From Onchocerca lupi (lineage: Eukaryota; Nematoda; Chromadorea; Rhabditida; Onchocercidae), in assembly GCA_028564675.1 (NCBI GenBank), contig JAOVVO010000298.1, positions 29,682 through 93,681 of the forward strand: a stretch of DNA of 64,000 nt. Reading direction: 5' to 3'. Both the position numbers and the translations under genes were made by a program. Under the pieces are notes generated by a model. It ran no database searches. It saw nothing but the letters and a program-made list of their open reading frames with translations, and had not been told where the DNA came from. Positions 49,756 to 62,504 of the stretch are shown piece by piece; within the stretch, counting starts at the first letter, position 1; the number at the start of each line of letters is the position of its first letter.

Positions 49756-50130
49756 GAGTTCTAAAATTCATTCTAATTTTATATGGTCGAATTTTAAAAT
49801 CCATTCTAATTATATGTGGTTTATTTTACATTTGAATTACCACTTTACTTTTTCTTTTTCAAACGATACTAAATTTCTATTGTATGTTTTAATTTTAAGT
49901 TCTTTACTGTTTCCCTTTGCTGCAATAATTTAGAATTTTTTTATGATTTCATTTAAAAAATTCAATCCGAATAAATCACCATGATGGATACTATAGTAGG
50001 AGCATATAATGAAATGATTGCAACATTAAGTCGATTTATATTAAACAGTTTGATGTGTCGATAATTCATCCTAATTTTATATGGTCGAGTTCTAAAATTC
50101 ATTCTAATTTTGTATAATCGAATTTCAATC
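49756..50130 (+). repeat. About 33-bp repeat unit, four diverged copies
   Basis: A unit of the form GAGTTCTAAAATTCATTCTAA then TTTTATATGGTC occurs in two adjacent pairs: about 49756 and 49789, and about 50060 and 50086. The pairs are separated by about 240 bases of other sequence. Confidence 0.7.
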
Positions 50131-51152
50131 TTAAGTAACTTGACTGATCAGTTTTCCTAATTTCAATGCGCTGGTTCAATTAAAGATAATGAAATAATAA
50201 CAATTATGTAATCTCAAATTTTGAGAAGAAATATTTGCGGAATATTTACAGGCTTTACACGATGCAATGATATAACAAAATTGCAAAAAGTTTAGTGAAA
50301 ATTTTATGAAACAAGTAGTACATAAGTGCCATCTCTGACAGGATGAGAATGGTCACAATACATAAATTCAGAACTATGAAATAAACTTGAGAGGAATTAT
50401 GCTATATCTGGACTGTTAAATAGCCATGCAAGTGTTGATATTTCTGAGATGGTGACATGACAATGGTACAAAATATAGTTGCATTCCGTTCTTTATGACA
50501 ATTCTGGGGAAACTGGCAAAAGTAAGGCATTTAATTCATTGTTGTTACTACAAATTTCATCTCCAGTTTTATTACATTATTAATTATACTCTTCCAAAGC
50601 TATCTGATAACTAAAGCAGTGAAGCATTGCTTTAGTAAGCAAGTAATCTGCAAGCGACAAGTTAAAATGGAAATAATGCGAGCAGTACTAATCTTTACAG
50701 AAGAGTAATTACAGGTAACTTATTTTTGGTGTCATAAAGGCTCAATCAACACCGAAATGTAACAAAGTGTTCGAATACTCAAAAATAATGCGCGAAAAGA
50801 CGAGCAAGGCTGGAAGGGAATGAGTTGTTTATGGGGCATGAGATATTGTCAAGATTTTTGATCGTTCTAAAATAGAGTAATGAATTTTTTATTGGATCAG
50901 TACTTCTATAATTTATTTTTTATCTTATCAGCAGCTGATATTTAGCATTCTGCAGTCCAAATCTTGGCTTGTAGACAGATGAGAATTTAAGTTTCTTTGC
51001 CGTTACCATATGAAAATTTTTATTTTTGTATGGTGAGAATCTTTTTCTTTCTTTTATCGTTTCCGAAAATTTCATTTCGCAAATTTAAGCAAGTGTTCTA
51101 CCACAACTAGAAAGTTATTTCTATGGATCAGTGTGTACTGATGTTCGAAATT

Positions 51153-51198
<46 letters not shown>

Positions 51199-51773
51199 AT
51201 TTATGTTTGTATGTATTGTGTATTTTGTATGTGTGTGTGCGTGCATTGTATTGGTTGGTTAGTTATTTCGCAAAAGTGCACATTAACTAATTAATGCAAT
51301 GACTTGAATGATCTATTTATTAATATTTTTAAGCACTTTAAAACAAATTTTAAATATTAGGTAGAGGTAAAGATATCATAACAGTGAAAGTGAAGATTCT
51401 GGGTTGCCTAAATTATTCATAATAATTGGACTGCAAAAGTAAACTCGTCTATAATTTTCAGTTGTAAAAGCAAATTGAATAAAGCGCAATTTTTAATTTT
51501 ATGGCAGGGAAAAAAAAACCCATCAATATTTATTCAGCGATGACGGGAAAAGACTTAATCCTCAATCACACCCGGATGTCCATTTCGAAGCATAAACAAT
51601 TTCCTTTATTAATTTACTTACCGAGTAAAACATTTTGCTAATTTATAAAGCTACAGAAAATGAAGCTTTTTGCTTTTCCATGATGAAAGCGAAAATTAAT
51701 GAGTAGGTGGTTGAAAAACGAATTTCGACAAAAAATATGTTTTCTAAATTGGATTTGCAATAATTCCTAATAA
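50131..51773. other. Gene-poor region, middle part
   Basis: No conserved reading frame or RNA gene was recognised. The only structured sequence is the GT microsatellite described separately. Confidence 0.4.
51161..51194. repeat. (GT)n microsatellite
   Basis: About seventeen uninterrupted GT units, flanked on both sides by imperfect GT/TG-rich sequence (from about 51148 to 51245, including GTATGTAT units). Confidence 0.95.
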
Positions 51774-52257
51774 TCTATATAAATAAAAATGTAAATGTTT
51801 CTTGTGGCTCTAACATAATGTTGCAAGTTCATCGATTGCTTTGAAATTTTGACACAACCTCGAATTCGATTCGAATAGGCGCGTGTTTCTATATAAATAT
51901 ACCTATTTTTTCCTTACCTGTCCGTAAAGATAAATATGTTTACCGCCAAAACGTTGTAAGGACAAATATGTTTCCCGCCAAAATGCTCCAATTAATAGAT
52001 GAAGTGAGATCAACCAGTCGTTGATTTACTGTTAGATAATAGTCCACAAATAATCACCATGAATAAAACTATAAACATAAATTTTAAAAAATCTCCGTTA
52101 TGGCTTTTGACACAACGTTTCAAGTTCTTCACCGATTGATTTGAAATTTTGGAACATTGTTCGAAACAACTTCAAATAGATACGTGTTTCTATATGGATA
52201 TACTTCTTTTATATCTGTCACACCTGAGCCATGCGAAGCATAGCATGTTGCAACTAG
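51774..52257 (+). mobile_element. Non-autonomous Helitron-like element, 484 bp
   Basis: Starts TCTATATAAATAAAAATG and ends GCAACTAG followed by T. A small hairpin, ATGC-GAA-GCAT at 52231-52241, lies 12 bases before the terminal CTAG, which is the classic Helitron 3' layout. Inside are two copies of the family block TTTGAAATTTTGxxACAxxxTTCGAA (near 51840 and 52140) and two copies of the ATGTTTxCCGCCAAAA unit (51936-51980). No helicase or Rep coding sequence is present. Confidence 0.75.
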
Positions 52258-55200
52258 TCATACAATGAAATTAATCACGATTAATTGTTTAATTGCTCGG
52301 ACTGTTGCGAGACAGATATTTCTTTCTTTTTCTTAAATTTCATATGTCTGAAAATACAATAGAGAAGTTTCTAAAGTTTTGCATAATTAACAAAAGATAG
52401 AATCTAACAGTTTCTGTCAAGACAGGACAATATGTTAACAATATTACTTAATGATAGTAATTATTTGTGATTCAAATGAATTTCGTGTATACTCGAATAA
52501 AATAATTTATAAAACAGCAATAATTGAGACTATGGCAATAAACAACCAAATTAACCGTATAGTAATAAACAGATTGTGGTAGCAAATAACTAACTCCCTT
52601 TTTAAGTTCACTAGCGGAATATTGCCTCAACATATATACCATAGTCATTTCGAGTTAAATTATGACAGTTTCTGTATTATTAAATTATGCAGTTTGAAAT
52701 TTGATAAACTCGGCGGAATTGCTTTAGCAAATTGTGAAGTTGTGAATTTCTGATTTATTTTCAGTTATTTTTTGCTTGGAAAATATTTTGTCGCAATATT
52801 TTAATAGCTATCAATAACACATAGGAAAGGATTATTATCTCTGGAATATGACCATCATTATAGCCATTCTGCCGCATCTTTAAGATTCTCTTATAGCCGT
52901 TTTATGCGCACATTAATTTCGCATAAGAATAAACATTTAAATTAAGTTGTTAAAGAAAATATTCTGTATTAATCCTTTTTCCTGAAATGAATAGTTATCA
53001 AGTACAAGTGAATGTAGGATGTATGTAAAATGTTTCCAAACATTCCACATTTCAAAAATAAAGAAGTCTCATGCTAAATATTTGAAATAGACAAAAATAA
53101 TTTATTCCTTCCGACTTTTTTCTCGAGTTGTAAATTTCTGAAGATTTTAAAAGATAAATTATTATTTTTTTTTTTGTTGTTTTTACTTTTTGATACGAAA
53201 GATTCTAAAAATTATAATTTTTTAGTGGGATTCATTTCAAAACACCATAACTTCTATCTTTTTGTGAAATATGTAAACGACAAATTTTTCGAGCGATTTT
53301 TCTTTTAAACGAAGGGAAAATTTCGAGGGTCCTTATCATTGTTTCTGAAAACTTGTCAAAGAAGCGATTATTTCTATTACTTGTTTTTTAAGTGATGTTA
53401 GGTTTCAAATTTGTTGCATGTGAAGCAACATTGAAATGGACTTAACAAGTCATTTAGGAAATATTATACAGACGAAACATTTTCAATCACGCAGAAAAAT
53501 AGTGCGATAAAAGCATTTTAAATCTTGAATAAAAACAGCAATAGATGTTTCATTAAGAAGTTGCTTGTTTCGAAATGACTGGGAAGAAACAAGTCCTATA
53601 AATTATCAATCTAGCAAGCTGATATTAAGGTTATTCGATAACTGTATTCATCATCTAAGTTATTCTGCTACGATTTATATTTTTTGTTATCAAAGCAGAT
53701 ATTCTACCTGCTGAAAAAAAAAACAAAAGATAAGACATTATGCGTGTTGACAAAAAGTGATGGTACATAATAGAGCAATATTCGCTCACGTTTTCCAGGC
53801 ACAGATAAGAGTGATGGCAATGCCCAATCTTGCAACCCTTGTTACACGTTGCTCATTGATGAGATAAAATAATAGAGGGTCTCTTTTTGTGTCACTTTAC
53901 ATTCACCTTAAAGATAAATAATTGCTGTATCTCATATTTGAATTTAAAAATTCGTATGTGTTTACCTTATTTGCATAAAGTACCTAATGCGCCGTCTGAA
54001 TCACACTGCCTGACACATTTAGAGAATATCGAGAGTTCGGATTTATAGTTCTTAAAACTTCATAACATTCTGAACATGGTAAAGTTTATTTCGAAGTCTA
54101 AATTAGATTATTTTTGAAACATAAATTTGCTTATTTCTTAGTCATAGCAATATCACAATTTATTCTCTCAGTACACGAATTTTTCGTTCTTCCCACATCT
54201 CTCTACAGTCAGAATATCACACTGTTTGCTCACTTTATCCTTTTAAAATTTTCTTAAAATTCATTTCCAATATATTTGGTATTCATTTCTTTTTCATCTT
54301 TCCTCCGTGAAATAGGAGAGATCTGCATTTCGATGATTACACAACAATCAACTGAATTGTAAACATTGGAATTTTTCGCTGTTCGCTCATTAAAATTTAA
54401 TTATCAAGATTGTACTTCTCGACTATAAGTGTAATCTGCAAAAAATCCACAAATTAATCATGAATGAAAAGTAGAAAACGGATGATTTATTATCACTACA
54501 TATAATAGGATCATCTGCCCTATATTTTCCATAAAATCAAAGGAACAGAAGAAGAGGGGTCAAGGCAAAGTTCGTAAAGGGAATGAGGTCGATCAAGGAT
54601 CGCATAAATAATCAGTCAAAAAAGATGATTTTTTTTATTGCTGTTATTCACTGATGCTTTCTCCATTTTATTTATTTAATTTCATGTCACATAAATCAAA
54701 AATAGATAAATACTAACTAGGCTAGGAGCTCTGCATCAAAGACAAATCGACGAAAATATAGGAAAAGATCTCAAAAAAAGGTTTGATTTCTCTCAGCTCT
54801 ATTTTATTCAATGAACAATACCATAGCGAGATGATTTTTATTCTCAATCAAAGGCTAGCAAAAAATTCTTTTCATAAAAACTATGAATTAAATTCGGTTT
54901 CATCATTTATATTACAACGATGAACACTTGTCTTTACCATCTCAATTAATTGTCAAATTAGTATTTGAAGGATGAACATTTCTTTTTTTTTTCAAATTGA
55001 AATGTAATCAGTAAAGATATTTACTTTGTCAACTGTAAATCATAACTTGTTCGGTTATTCGCTGACCACAGCAAATCTCTGTCTTCAACTTGCCCTAGTT
55101 TTAAATCCGTTAGTTGTTTCAATTCATTTTCAGTTTTGTTTCTCGATGCTGACTTCACCATGATAATTTTATTACCAGTTCACACAGATGTTACGTAAGT

Positions 55201-55624
55201 TTTATTGATTTCTTTTTGACATTTATTTAATCGAATTAAATCTTTACTTTATAATTAATTTTTGTACACTTTTTTTAATCAGCTCCCAGTTATTTAATGT
55301 TGCTTGGAAATATTCGGTCAAGGAAACTGTCAATGTTCCGGGAACAGTATGATATTTTTTAAAATACAAATTATATATAAGTGAATATTTTTTTATAAAT
55401 TCTTTCGTATTTATTCTTTGTGCTCATAAGGTTTAAAATTTCTCATTTCGTTTTAAAGTTGACACATTTGCAAATCTGTGAAAAAGAGAACTGAGAACAG
55501 AAAGATTTATTAAAAGACACGTAGTGTTTTTAAGGAAGCGATCAATGGATTTGTTAGATGTGTATCATCAGAAAACAAACCTACTGAACTTGAGAGTTTG
55601 AATTGATGAAATGGTTCCAGAGTA
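52258..55624. other. Gene-poor region, right part, up to the lipase
   Basis: About 3.4 kb of AT-rich sequence. No conserved protein, RNA gene or dispersed repeat was recognised. Near 55180-55196 a GTAAGTTTT donor-like site follows an ATG at 55160, so a leader or extra 5' exon of the lipase gene cannot be excluded. Confidence 0.35.
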
Positions 55625-57845
55625 ATGATGCTGTATTTGATTTCGTTATTACTGCTGTTCAGTAATGAATATTTTGGTCAGGCAGAATTCACCAATCATT
55701 TCAATAATTTCTTAAAAAGAAAATATGGGATGAAAACACAAGGAAATCTAGAAAGGCTCGATATGGGTCTTAGTCTTTGGGGCAGTTTCGGTGGAAAGAT
55801 GAATGGAAATGATCCCATAAACAAAAGAGTTAGTTTGTTATATGCAATTTTTTAACGGTTCTGTTTTTATCGTCCAATTATTGCTTAACTGATCCAAATT
55901 TTTGGTTTATAAAATTTTCAGCCAGTGCTTTTTGTGCATGGAGCATTTTCCCGTGCTGCCGTATTTTTAAAACATCGAGAATATTTCATTTATAAAGGAT
56001 ATTCTTGGTCCGAGCTTTATGCTACGTCATACGGCGACGGCGTGAATTCAGCAATCTTCGATGGTGTCCATTGTAAATACATCAAACAGGCATGCAAACA
56101 GTATCGAAACATTCACATTTTCTCAGTTATTTATTAATGAAATGTAATTGCGTACAGTATATGTATGAGGACATTTGCTATCTACTCTGCTATCTTTCAT
56201 GGCTATCTTTCTGAAATCTTCTTAGTGACTCTCCCGAGTTTTGGCATGTAACTCAATGGTTTGACGGATTCTGATTACATCTTACATGTTTTTTTTTTTA
56301 AATTGCAAAGCGATATGACTTCATCTTCTTCCATTACGGCAAAGCGAACATCTTGCTCATGTAAAATGGTTTGCAGAAAATCTAGCAATAGATAGAAAAA
56401 ATCGATTAAATGATCGAAGGCTTTTATTTGAGAGTGAGGCGTTCTTAACGAATCTGACGGGAAAGTTTGCTAGATAAAAATTTAAATAGTTCATTAATTG
56501 AATTCTTGAAATAATGAAAATGAAAAACAAAATTTCATATTTTCAAATCTTAAATTTTAGATTCGTCAGATGTTATTAGCTGTAAATAACTACACAGGAA
56601 AGACTGTTGACATCATTGCTCATTCCATGGGTTCAGCAGTTTCGAGGAAGGCTATTTTGGGTTCTTTTTGCTTCGATACTGGTGAATTGCTTGGCACTCC
56701 TCTGACGCAATTGGTACGCGTGACAAATTTCTTGGATTGTTTACAATTATAGTGTAATAAAAGCGAAACTTTTGATCGTCGTTTAATTGTCTATTCGATA
56801 CATTCAATATATTTCGAACTTCGTTCGCCAGAAATTTTATCCACCTTAATATATTTTTGTTTCAATATTTGGAAATTTTGTTATTCCGAATGGTTGAAAT
56901 TTCACTTTTAAGCATATACAATTCTTGCAAATTTGTTCCATACTGTGTAAGGGTTATTTAGAGATACTTTGCTCAATGAAATATTATGGAAGTTTCGGAA
57001 TTTTTTCTTTTTTAATCTTCTGAAAATTTTAAATCAGAGAAATTTGCAGGTGAACACTTTTATAACTGTTGGTGGTGCAAATCATGGTTTGCAGATATGT
57101 CCTTCAACTGTCTCTCTTTGCGGTAACATTTCGTCTCTGCATTGCAACTCCAAACTTATGGTTAGAAAAGAAAATTATTTTCGTAAGAGAACAAACGGTT
57201 CTTTTCTCTTTGTCTCATTGTTGAAGTCTTTTTTTTTTCTTTTTGTTTTTTTTTATTGTAAAGATTAAGACTTCTAGAACCAGGAATACAAATAACGAAA
57301 ATAAACGTACCATAAGATGAAGTAACTTTTATTCATAACAACATATTCAAGTTATGTAATAACTTGTAGCACATCATAAAATTATTTTTCTTCGTCCACA
57401 TTTGATAAAATTTCACTTTTTTAAAAAATCTGTCTAATTATGTTTGTGACAAAATACTTTGACACACTAGAGGACAATTTACTTCCATAGAATTTTTATA
57501 CTAAGAATATATTGTGATATTTTATAAAAATTTCCTTTGCAGAAAGAATTGAATTCGCAATCACATCGTTTCGAAGGTCGTAGTTCTTATGATATACATA
57601 GTCTCGGCGACTCGATCATCGGCCTCAACTGTTGCAACAAAACTTGTGGTGTCTTACCCAATCATAATGCATCTTTCGAGGTCACTGACCTGGACCACTT
57701 TGCGCTTCTATCACAAACCATCATGTTACAGTTATCTCTTTTGAAACAAACAGATGAACAGAATGGTAACAGTATCACTAGAATGGATGAGATCGATTCT
57801 GAAGATGATACCATTATTGATTACGGTGACAAGCAATATATTTAA
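55625..57845 (+). CDS. Secreted lipase, nematode LIPS (lipase class 2) family
   Basis: Five exons (55625-55828, 55922-56089, 56561-56713, 57050-57160, 57543-57845) give about 312 residues. It begins with a signal peptide (MMLYLISLLLLFSNEYFGQA). PVLFVHG at residue 69 is the strand before the oxyanion loop. The nucleophile elbow is AHSMGS (Ser about 146). Candidate partners are Asp 235 in SLGDSIIG and His 264 in DLDHFALL, all expected in the alpha/beta hydrolase fold. Paired cysteines support secretion. In C. elegans the LIPS family is large and predicted to hydrolyse acylglycerols outside the cell or in the gut. Intron 2 appears to start with GC (56090-56091), because only CAG|GCATGC joins CKYIKQ to IRQMLLAV in frame. 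It is isolated among repeats. Confidence 0.9.
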
Positions 57846-59562
57846 AATACTTAAAATTTATTTAAAAATAAAGTTAATCAAACGATTAAATGTTACAACC
57901 AAAGCAAACCATATTTTAACAGAATAATTTATAGTAGAATACTAAGATCCAAACTGCACTTGAATTTGTAAAGTGCACATACCTCGTTATTTTATTTTAG
58001 TTCCAGTTCCATCTAAATATTCCATGCACCATATATTGCTGATATAAAATCTTGAGTAAAATTTTTGCTTTTATTTTTTTCTTTTCCACTTGAACAGTAA
58101 TGCTTTTATCAATATTTTTCTCAGTTATGTTTTATTCACGGCTTTTTTGTGTCTTAACTTTTCGAATGTTCCAAGCGCCTATAGAAACTCGACAATTAAA
58201 TTTCATAGTTCAGTTGTTAGTTTACAAAAATATGGCCAAAACAATATTTATTAAGTTGTAGAATACTTCTAAAAATTTACTAAGATTTCCTTGTCTAATA
58301 AATGCGAAAATTCCTCGCGTTTAATATTTTTTAAAAATAGTAAAGACATTTATTCAAATTGACAGTGTGGAAAAGATCTTGGCAGTCTTATTTCTCTTTT
58401 TGTGTTCATTTTTTTCAACCAACCTGTAGCAAATTAAAAAGACTAAATATACCAACCATTTTCGAGGAAATTGAATAAATATATGGAAGGTATATAATAA
58501 GCGAAATGATTATAAATGTACAGCGAAATGATTATATTATTCTCTGCCTAAAAAGTTGGAGGAAAACAGCTGAGACCACATTTTGCTTAAAAAATTATGA
58601 AATCATATTCTTATGACAAAGAGGAAAACATGATATATGCCGCTGTTTGGTTTTGTTGGTGTTTTAATTGTGTTAAAATTGGTGAAGCCCACGAGGAGAA
58701 TAATTCTTAAAAAGATCATGGAAATTGAAATCTAACAATAATTCATTCTCAAATATTTTGCACCAAGTTTGCTCCATCAGATTAATCACCTCACTAATCA
58801 AAAGTAATTACTGTTCAGCTGACGCGATTAATTCGAGACATCGCAGACAATTCACATTAATCAATGTTATTGCTTAGTGATTGTGTTCAAAAGTCAAGTA
58901 TTTGTATTCAAAATCATCAAAATTGTTAAATCACTTGACTAGTTTTGCTGAAATTTATTAGGAAATTTTAATTTTAAAAGCCAACACTAAGAAATGAAAG
59001 AAATCTGCTTCATCAATATCAATGATAACGAAAGGATGATAATAAAATTATTTATTGAATCTATCTGCTGAAATGGTAGATTTTAATCATTAGATGTGGC
59101 CAAATTTAAATCCTAACATAAGTTTTTATGAATATGAGGAAAGAACTTGTTTAGAAAAGATAAACGAGTTTCGACATTTACTTTTTGGAATGGCTCATTG
59201 AAAGGTAATCTTAAAGAATATGTTAAAATATTCTAATCTCATAAGGGAAACTGCTAAACTATTATTATTCCATAAGGAATGCTGTCTTTTTAAATGAAAA
59301 ACACAAGTGTTCAACTATGTCAATGCTAATTGGGTTAAAAATACCAAGGTTTTACTTCAAAATTCGAGATTTGAATATGTTTCCAAATATTTATTTCCTG
59401 TAAATTCTCTTTATTTGTTTTTTAATTTTGTTAATGCAACACATTTATTAGATGCTCTTAAAAATTTATTCGTTTTCAATAGAATTTTCCCAAGTTTTTT
59501 AGCAAGACTAGAATGGTTTTTGTTAAATTTCGCTTTTACAAATTGTCATTAATAACAGATAT
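57846..59562. other. Downstream of the lipase, no gene recognised
   Basis: About 1.7 kb. AATAAAGTTAATC near 57867 is a likely lipase poly-A signal. An open plus-strand frame at 59307-59552 is rich in Phe, Leu and Asn and has no recognisable domain. Confidence 0.4.
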
Positions 59563-61029
59563 TCTATATAAATAAAAATGTAAATGTTCGCCGTTATAAG
59601 CCTTAAATCTGCGAAAGTTTTTCACCGGTTGCTTTTAAATTCCGATATAACCTTGCAATCGAATATGATTTTTTTTTTTATATCAACACATTTACTTTTT
59701 TTTTTTTTTAATGTGTTACTCCCGTGATAGGTAAAAGTAAGTGAACGGACTAAATTTTTTGACCAGCTCTGCACTTCGTCTTAATGAGCGGACAAAATTT
59801 ATTGGCCACGCTTATTTCCTGCATTTACCGCGCCTACTTCCTGCATTCATTTTTACACAAAGTTTCAAGTTTTTCACCGATTGATTTAAAATACAATATT
59901 GCATTCGAACAGGCATGTGTTTAAACTTTTTCGTTTACTTGTTTCTTTGTGAGGAATGTAGTTGCGTCGCAGAAATGTCAAGATCATGATAGTGTATAAC
60001 GAAATATTTCATTCAAGCAATTTATGGATTATTTTTCTAACTTTTAATATTAGATCGTGGCTTGGATTGTCTCCTTGTCGTAAATTTCATCCTTCATTTT
60101 GATAAAATGTTCCGAGTTTTTATCCAGTGATTTGAAATTTTGACACAACGTTGCATTTAAATAGGGGCATGTTTCCATTTTTTTTTTTTTTTTTTTTTTT
60201 TAAATATATATCTCCATAAGCATAAACGTTTCTTCCAAAACGCTCCGATCAACAGATAAATAAAATGAGATAAACAAATCATAAAGTGACATATTGGAGA
60301 TCAGAAAAGGAGAAGGAATCTCGAAAGGATTTAAAGATTTAAAAGATTCGGATTTTGGAGCAGAATGTAATTTAAACTTTCGTTTATTTTTTGATTTGTG
60401 GGAATGTCGTTTTTCGCAGAAATGTCGAGGTCATGATTATGTATAATGAAATGTTTCGTTCAAGCAGTTTATGGATTATCTTTTCTAATATTAGGCTAAT
60501 ATTACTTCTAATATTAAGTTGTGTCTTGGAATGCCTCTTTGTCGTTGAATGTTCGTTGTTCATTTTAACGCAAAGTTTCAATTTTTTACTTACTGATTTG
60601 AAGTTTGGACACAACACTGCATTCGAATAGGCGCATTTTTTAGTATGGATATTCCTTTTTTTTTACTTGTCACATCTGTGACAAATAAAAGTAAGCAAGC
60701 GGACTGAATCTATTCACCATGCTTAGTTCCTGCAAAGTGGACGTTGTCTTCACTACAACTTTCTAACAAGATTTCAAAAACAGTACTTTCGGAGATTTAA
60801 GATTTTGAAGAAACGAACATTTACGATTGTTAGTATTTTTAATACCATACATAATTTTTTACAGTAGCAACAGTCCAAAATTTAATTGAGCAGTTTCAAA
60901 TTCAACTTCTGTCAAAATTTCAAAACAACAGGTAGAAATTTCCGGATATTTAAGATTTTAAACAAACGAACATCCACATTTTTATTTATGCTGAGTTAGC
61001 TGAGTTGGCCACGCTCTGGGTACAGCTAG
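59563..61029 (+). mobile_element. Composite Helitron-like element with internal tandem repeat
   Basis: Starts TCTATATAAATAAAAATG after AT and ends GGGTACAGCTAG followed by T. Just before the end lies a GC-rich stretch, TGGCCACGCTCTGGG, with weak hairpin potential. The family block ending TTGCATTCGAATAGGC-like sequence occurs four times (about 59620-59668, 59857-59921, 60107-60179, 60567-60644). A unit starting CGCAGAAATGTC is directly repeated at 59968 and 60415, a period near 447 bases. No Rep/helicase gene is seen. It is either one element grown by internal duplication or several nested insertions. Confidence 0.65.
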
Positions 61030-61380
61030 TATTTAAATAAAACATCAGAGACTGACAATAATGAATTTAGCAAATCAAAAACCAGAAGCCAAGTCTGCCA
61101 TTCAAATGACTGACTATCGAATCTATTAAATTTGATGAGAATCTGAAATCAGAATATTAAAATTACATGATGTCGACAAATTTTATGCCGTCAGATATCT
61201 TTTCTTCCTCCTTTTTCCTAGTTATCATAGATCAGCATAAATGACTGACAAATTTCTTTCCAAGAATCATCTGAAGATAACTGAAAAGATTTCAAGAAGG
61301 ATCTTTAATAAATTTATCGAAATCATTAATTGGATCCAAATGTCTATCTGTTCAAGGAGCTAATTATGCCAGCCTTTGGC

Positions 61381-61930
61381 CACTGACCTGATGAATCGAT
61401 AAGATGACCGATGACTGTCAGAAAAGTCCGAAAATTAAAATAACCACGGAATAGTAAAGCTCAAAAAGTGCGATAAACATTTTTTTCTTCCAAAGCACTA
61501 AAAAAGAGGCAAACATGTTTCCCGTCAAAACGATAATCATGTTTACCGCCAAAAGGGGAAACATGTTTAACAATCAACAAAATGGTAGACATGTTTACTG
61601 CCGAAATGACAGACATATTTAAGCTAAAATGCTTCGATCGACAGAAAAACAAGCTGAAGTCGACCAATCATAAGGCGACAAATTGGAGATCAGGAAAGAA
61701 GGAGGAGACTTGGAAGAATATGTAAGAATCGGATTTTGGGAAGAATCATCTTGAATACCGATTCTTGGCTACAAGTTCTCCAGAACACATCAGTTTCTAC
61801 GGCAACGGTTTCTACAACAATCAACAAATGGACAGTCTTGGACGACAATCTTCTCTACTGTCAGCAAAAGAAGAATAATTCTGTGATCAATTATCTCTGA
61901 TATTCTTCAACAATTGTTTATATTATACAC
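61381..61930 (+). repeat. Dispersed repeat with AAACATGTTT motif array, copy 2
   Basis: Related to 41250-41700 over several hundred bases. Between about 61509 and 61632 there are five units, spaced about 21-30 bases, each built on ACATGTTT or a close variant and mostly followed by an xCCGxCAAAA-like tail. Then come CGACCAATCATAAGGCGACA and AATTGGAGATCAGGAAAGAA. No coding sequence. Confidence 0.75.
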
Positions 61931-62491
61931 GAAGAGACACTCCTCCATCTAACAACAAATCTTTTCTTATCAAAAATTCGCTTGTGCCACAAAAAATCAA
62001 CTTTCAACAACGACCACGTACAGAAGAGCCCAATGACCAGGATTTGCACAAACAAAATTAACTCAGAAACATTCATCATTAATGAATCAATTGGAAGTGA
62101 TAATTTCCGCAGTAGCAGACAAGAACAAAAGTAACGAAATATACATGTAGAGGCATAAGTACAGTTCTCGTTTAAGAAGTTGCAAAGTGAGTAACGAGCA
62201 GAGGTTCGTTATCGACTTGCGATGGGGTTTCACCTAATTGAAGTTTGCGGGATGGGGTCGGGACGATCTTGCATCGGTAGAAGGCGGAAGTGAGTGATAA
62301 GGATAGGAGCATAGGAAAATTTATATTTTGTTTACTTTTAGATGCTGGCAACAATAATCCTCATCTTTAGATTAATATTTCTTTCTGAGAATAGTCGAAA
62401 AGAAATAGACAATAGTGCATTAACTTAAAAACTAACTAACCTTTAACTTTTTCATCTATTTCGTCGATTAATAGTTAAAGTGAGATTTTTT
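61931..62491. other. Upstream region of SYF1
   Basis: About 560 bases before the SYF1 leader. From 62195 to 62300 the sequence is richer in G (for example GATGGGGTCGGGACGATC), standing out from the AT-rich surroundings, and may be part of the SYF1 promoter. No other feature recognised. Confidence 0.4.
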
Positions 62492-62504
62492 CTTTTGCAG
62501 AACA
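62492..62504 (+). promoter_or_regulatory. SYF1 leader with probable trans-splice acceptor
   Basis: A TCTTTTGCAG acceptor ends at 62500, only four bases before the SYF1 start codon. A leader this short suggests SL trans-splicing. Confidence 0.55.
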
